Part shown: positions 60,629-64,000 of the stretch, piece by piece
Layout: each line of letters starts with the position of its first letter
How positions within the stretch are numbered: position 1 is the first letter of the stretch
Assembly (NCBI GenBank): GCA_963806395.1
Contig: CAWDYI010000005.1
Location: forward strand, 248,001-312,000
Reading direction: 5' to 3'
Origin: DASSUW01 sp963806395
GTDB lineage: Bacteria > Actinomycetota > Thermoleophilia > Solirubrobacterales > Solirubrobacteraceae
Length of the DNA: 64,000 nucleotides
Notes under the pieces: model-generated
Database searches by the model: none
The model's input: the letters and a program-made list of their open reading frames with translations, nothing else
Told to the model about the DNA's origin: nothing
Made by a program: the position numbers and the translations under genes

Positions 60629-61395
60629 GCGTGCACGACGGCCATCAGCGCGCGCGTCATGCCGGCAGGGTCCGGGTGCTGGATCACGTTGCGGCCGTAC
60701 ACGATGCCGGCGGCGCCCTGGGCCATCAGCTCGCGGGTGCGGGCGAGTACCTCCTCGTCGGTGACGCGGCCACCGCCGCGCACGAGCACCGGGCGGCGGC
60801 CGGCGGCCTCGACCACGCGGTGGTAGTCCGACAGGTCGTCGGTCGGATCGGCCTTGATCACGTCGGCGCCCAGCTCGGTGGCCTGCCGCACGAGCGGCAC
60901 GATCTTCTCGACGTCGCCGTCGACGCCGTAGCCGTCCTTCATCACCAGCGGCTCGACCATCAGCGGCATCCCGACCGAGTCGCACGACGCCCGCAGCGCG
61001 CTGACGTTGCGCACGCACGCGCGATGCAGCTCCGGCTGGTCGGGGAGCATCAGGAGGTTGACAACGATGCAGGCCGCGTCCTGGCGCAGCGCGGTGCCGA
61101 CCGCATCGTCGATCAGCTCGCTGAACAGCACACGTGGCAGCACGCGCGCGTACACGTTGGCGACGTCGGCGCGCAGCACGAGCGCCGGCTTGGGACCGGG
61201 AAGGTGCTGGAGGTGGCGGGCCTGGCCGGGGGAGAGCTGGATCGCGTCAGGCCCGGCGGCCACGAGCTTGGCGACCGCCGCGGCGATGTCCTCGATCCCG
61301 CTCAGGAACGAGCCCTCGCCGAAGAATCCGTGGTCGACCGCGACGTCGAAGCAGCGCCCGTCGGCGGCGAACAGGCGGTTCAGTCTGGGGAGCAT
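60625..61395 (-). CDS. Class I aldolase (DeoC/FbaB/LsrF-type)
   Basis: 256 residues from ATG 61395. The barrel shows FDVAVDHGFFGE at strand 1, VIKADPTDDL with the Schiff-base candidate K181, and VLVRGGGRVTDEEVLARTRELMAQGAAGIVYGRNVIQHPDP at the phosphate-binding end. It should cleave or form a phosphorylated keto-sugar. Coupled (ATGA) to the oxidoreductase downstream. Confidence 0.88.
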   Translation of the reverse strand: MLPRLNRLFAADGRCFDVAVDHGFFGEGSFLSGIEDIAAAVAKLVAAGPDAIQLSPGQARHLQHLPGPKPALVLRADVANVYARVLPRVLFSELIDDAVGTALRQDAACIVVNLLMLPDQPELHRACVRNVSALRASCDSVGMPLMVEPLVMKDGYGVDGDVEKIVPLVRQATELGADVIKADPTDDLSDYHRVVEAAGRRPVLVRGGGRVTDEEVLARTRELMAQGAAGIVYGRNVIQHPDPAGMTRALMAVVHA

Positions 61396-61433
61396 GGCCG
61401 CCAGTTTCGCGGATCGGCCTCGTTCAGGCTTGC

Positions 61434-63804
61434 ATGACACCTCGAGGACTCCTGACCTCGGCCGCGGCGGCGGCCGCCTTCATCGTGCTGACGGCGCCCG
61501 CGGGCGCCGCGACGATCGCCGCTCCCAGCGCGGTCGATCGAAGCTGCACGGCGCGAGCGCTCCAGACCGGCGCCGGCTATGTCCGGCAGACGGTCGCGGC
61601 GCCGTCGCTCGGCTCCGTCACCGCCCGGCTCGACGGCTCCGGCGGCGACTGGGACCTCGCGGTGTTCGACGCGGTCACGGGCCGGCTGATCGCCGGCTCG
61701 GCCCACCGCGGCAGCCACGAGGTGGCCTCGGGATACACGTCGCAGGCGACCGTTCTCACCGTCCAGGCCTGCCGGATCGCCGGCGGCGCGGGCACCGCGT
61801 CGCTGACCGTCGACACGGAGCCGATCTCCGCCGGCACGGCCGCGGCGCCGTCGATGGTCCGCGTCTCGACGCCGACCCGAAAGCGTGCCCAGGAGCTCGC
61901 CGACCTCGGCCTCGACGTCACCGAGCACGGTGGGCCGGGGTTCCTCGAGGTCGTGCTGCACGGCCCCGCCGACGCGCAGAAGCTGCGCGGCGCCGGCTTC
62001 CAGTGGGTCGTCCGGCAGGCCGATCTCACCGCCCAGGGCCGCCGCGACCGTCGCGCCGACGCCGCCTTCGACGCCGCCACGACAGCGTCGGAGCTGCCCA
62101 GCGGCCGGACGACCTACCGCCGGCTGTTCGACTACAGCGAGGACATGAAGCGCCTCGCACGCGAGCACCCCGACCTCGTCGAGCCGATCACGCTCAACCA
62201 CACCACCTACGAGGGACGCCCGGTCGAGGGCATCGAGATCACGACGAACCCGAACGCCCGCGACGGCAAGCCGGTGTTCCTCCAGATGGGTGCCCATCAC
62301 GCACGCGAGTGGCCCTCGGCCGAGCACGCGATCGAGTGGGCCTACGAGCTGGTCCTCGGCTACCGGCGGGGCGACGCGCGCGTCCGGCAGCTCGTCGACA
62401 CGACGCGCACGATCGTCGTGCCGGTCGTCAACCCGGACGGGTTCAACGCGTCGCGCGAGGCCGGTGAGCTGCAGGGCGGGGGCGACGGCCGTGGCGGCAC
62501 CGCCGACGACGAGACGATCAACATCCTCACGCACCCGAACGAGTACCGGCGCAAGAACTGCCGCCTGATCACCGGCGACGAGGCGGGCAACTGCCTCCAG
62601 CCGGCGTTCGGCCTCGCCAGCGCGGGCGTGGATCCGAACCGCAACTACGGCGGCTTCTGGGGCGGCGCGGGCGCGTCGGGCGACCCGACGAACGAGACGT
62701 ACTACGGCACCGGCCCGTTCTCGGAGCCGGAGACGCAGAACGTGCGCGAGCTGGTCTCGTCGCGCCAGGTGACGACGCTGATCACCAACCACACGTTCTC
62801 CAACCTCGTCCTGCGGCCGCCCGGCATCCAGGTCCAGGGCCTGACGCCGGACGAGCCGATCTACAAGGCGCTGGGTGACGCGATGGCGGCCGAGAACGGG
62901 TACGCGAGCCAGCTCTCCTACCAGCTCTACGACACCACCGGCACGACCGAGGACTGGAGCTACTACGCCACCGGCGGCCTCGGGTTCACGTTCGAGATCG
63001 GGCCGGAGCACTTCCACCCGCCGTTCGCCGAGACCGTCGCGGAGTACGAGGGCGGGCAACCGCGCCGCGTACTTCCTCGCCCAGGAGAGCACGGCCGACG
63101 CATCCAAGCACGCCGTGCTCACCGGCCGGGCGCCCGCGGGCGCCGTCCTGCGGCTGAGGAAGTCGTTCGAGACGCCGACGTCGCAGGACACGACGTTCAC
63201 CGACACGCTCGACAGCACCATCGAGGTGCCGGCCGGCGGGTCGTTCGAGTGGCACGTGAACCCGTCGACGCGCCCGCTCGTCGCGCAGGAGCGCGGCCGC
63301 GAGCCGACCGGCGATCCGTCGCCGCCGCAGACGTTCTCGTCGACCGGCGGGACGGTCCCGTGCGCGAACTTCGACGACCCGCCCGAGGGGTGCTACGAGG
63401 ACCACACGATCACGATCCCGGGCGGCACGGGCGTCGACAACGCGCGCGCCACGGTCCGCGTGCAGTGGGCGACGCCGGTCAGCGACTACGACATGAAGGT
63501 CTACCGCGACGGCGAGGAGGTCGGAAGCTCCGGCCAGAGCACGACCGGCTTCGAGCAGGTCGTGCTCGCCGACCCGGCACCGGGCGACTACGTCGTGCGG
63601 GTCGTCAACTACGCCGGCGTCGAGCCCTGGACGGGGACCGTCTCGTTCGAGGGCCCGGACGCGTTCGAGCCCGCGCAGGCCGAGACCTGGACGCTGTTCT
63701 GCGAGGACCCCGACGGCACGATCCGCTCGGCGCGGCAGGTGGCGATCGCCCGCGGTGAGCGCCGGTCGCTCGACCTGCGCAGCGCCTGCACACGCCAGAC
63801 GTAG
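61434..63804 (+). CDS. Secreted M14 zinc carboxypeptidase (frameshifted)
   Basis: About 789 residues after correcting one base. Signal peptide (TPRGLLTSAAAAAAFIVLTAPAGA), propeptide-like region, then the M14 domain (about 225-540): zinc ligands in GAHHAREWPSAEHAIEW and NHTFSN, catalytic Glu in FTFEIGPEHF. In frame the protein turns to nonsense after AEYEGG; skipping one G of the run 63054-63056 gives AEYEGGNRAAYFLAQES and a 240-residue C-terminal beta domain ending at 63804. Indel or sequencing error cannot be told apart. Confidence 0.88.
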
Positions 63805-63814
63805 GCAGGGACGA

Positions 63815-64000
63815 CTACGCGGGCGCCTGCTCGCGCACCCACTGGCCGACGAGGCCGCGGAAGTGCGCGATGAACCGCTCGTGCTCGTGCGCCGGGTAGG
63901 TGGAGCGCGCCGTGGCCACCAGCAGGGCGTCGAAGTCCGGCGAGTCGATCCAGTCGAGCACCATCTCGTCGACGTGCCGGAGGCGGCTGTCGCAGAAGTC
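63815..64000 (-). CDS. C-terminal part of an unidentified protein (cut by window edge)
   Basis: 61 residues visible, read from the right edge to TAG 63815-63817: HVDEMVLDWIDSPDFDALLV, then PAHEHERFIAHFRGLVGQWV and REQAPA. The AHEHERFIAHFRGL helix looks like a conserved C-terminus of actinobacterial proteins of unknown function. Coding bias is normal. No domain can be assigned from this part. Confidence 0.65.
   Translation of the reverse strand, partial: DFCDSRLRHVDEMVLDWIDSPDFDALLVATARSTYPAHEHERFIAHFRGLVGQWVREQAPA

Overview
The window is high-GC, gene-dense actinobacterial chromosome. GC content, codon use, many GTG and some TTG starts, four-base ATGA/GTGA operon overlaps, deazaflavin-type and DesK/NarL-type families and lineage-specific secreted proteins fit Actinomycetota, most likely class Thermoleophilia (Solirubrobacterales, near Conexibacter/Solirubrobacter). 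This placement is inferred from style and content; there is no rRNA or tRNA gene here. I saw no CRISPR array, prophage or rRNA.

Layout. 1-10.3 kb: housekeeping and catabolism (trimeric beta-helix protein, acyl-CoA dehydrogenase, M28 peptidase, IspH, an ABC-exporter/two-component operon, CaiB-type CoA transferase, phosphoesterase, a thioredoxin-fold protein without its CXXC). 10.3-13.9 kb: a homologue of chlamydial CADD (pABA synthase type), secreted and membrane proteins, two tandem paralogous small proteins. 13.9-19.1 kb (minus): a superfamily-2 helicase with a C-terminal membrane hairpin, coupled to an SCO1-like protein, then a response regulator and histidine kinase. 19.2-28.3 kb: rhodanese-MoeB plus sulfur carrier, a RAYT transposase with two REP-like palindromes, acyl-CoA carboxyltransferase, berberine-type oxidase facing an ECF sigma factor, and a MarR/cupin pair sharing a perfect operator palindrome. 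28.3-32.4 kb: nrdB-nrdA encoding a class Ic-like ribonucleotide reductase (no radical tyrosine) behind a cobalamin riboswitch. 33-47.5 kb: accessory region of small secreted proteins, an LQRTAGNQAV-motif protein with a coupled partner, HNH nuclease, HD-GYP and VOC proteins, interleaved with at least four gene remnants, one carrying a ~110-bp internal inversion. 47.5-64 kb: metE behind a second cobalamin riboswitch, a ROK regulator with an XylFGH-like sugar ABC transporter and oxidoreductase, a membrane PLC-like protein, MFS transporter, a second sugar operon (aldolase plus oxidoreductase) and a frameshifted M14 carboxypeptidase.

How it works together. The two riboswitches put B12-independent methionine synthase and B12-independent ribonucleotide reductase under the same signal, so both should be made when cobalamin is scarce; a B12-dependent MetH and class II NrdJ are predicted elsewhere in the genome. 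ROK/XylFGH/Gfo-Idh and the aldolase/Gfo-Idh pair look like linked sugar or polyol uptake and breakdown.

Caution: the helicase, the M14 peptidase, perhaps one VOC gene, and the sigma-factor remnant each contain an apparent single-base indel; some of these may be sequencing errors rather than mutations.
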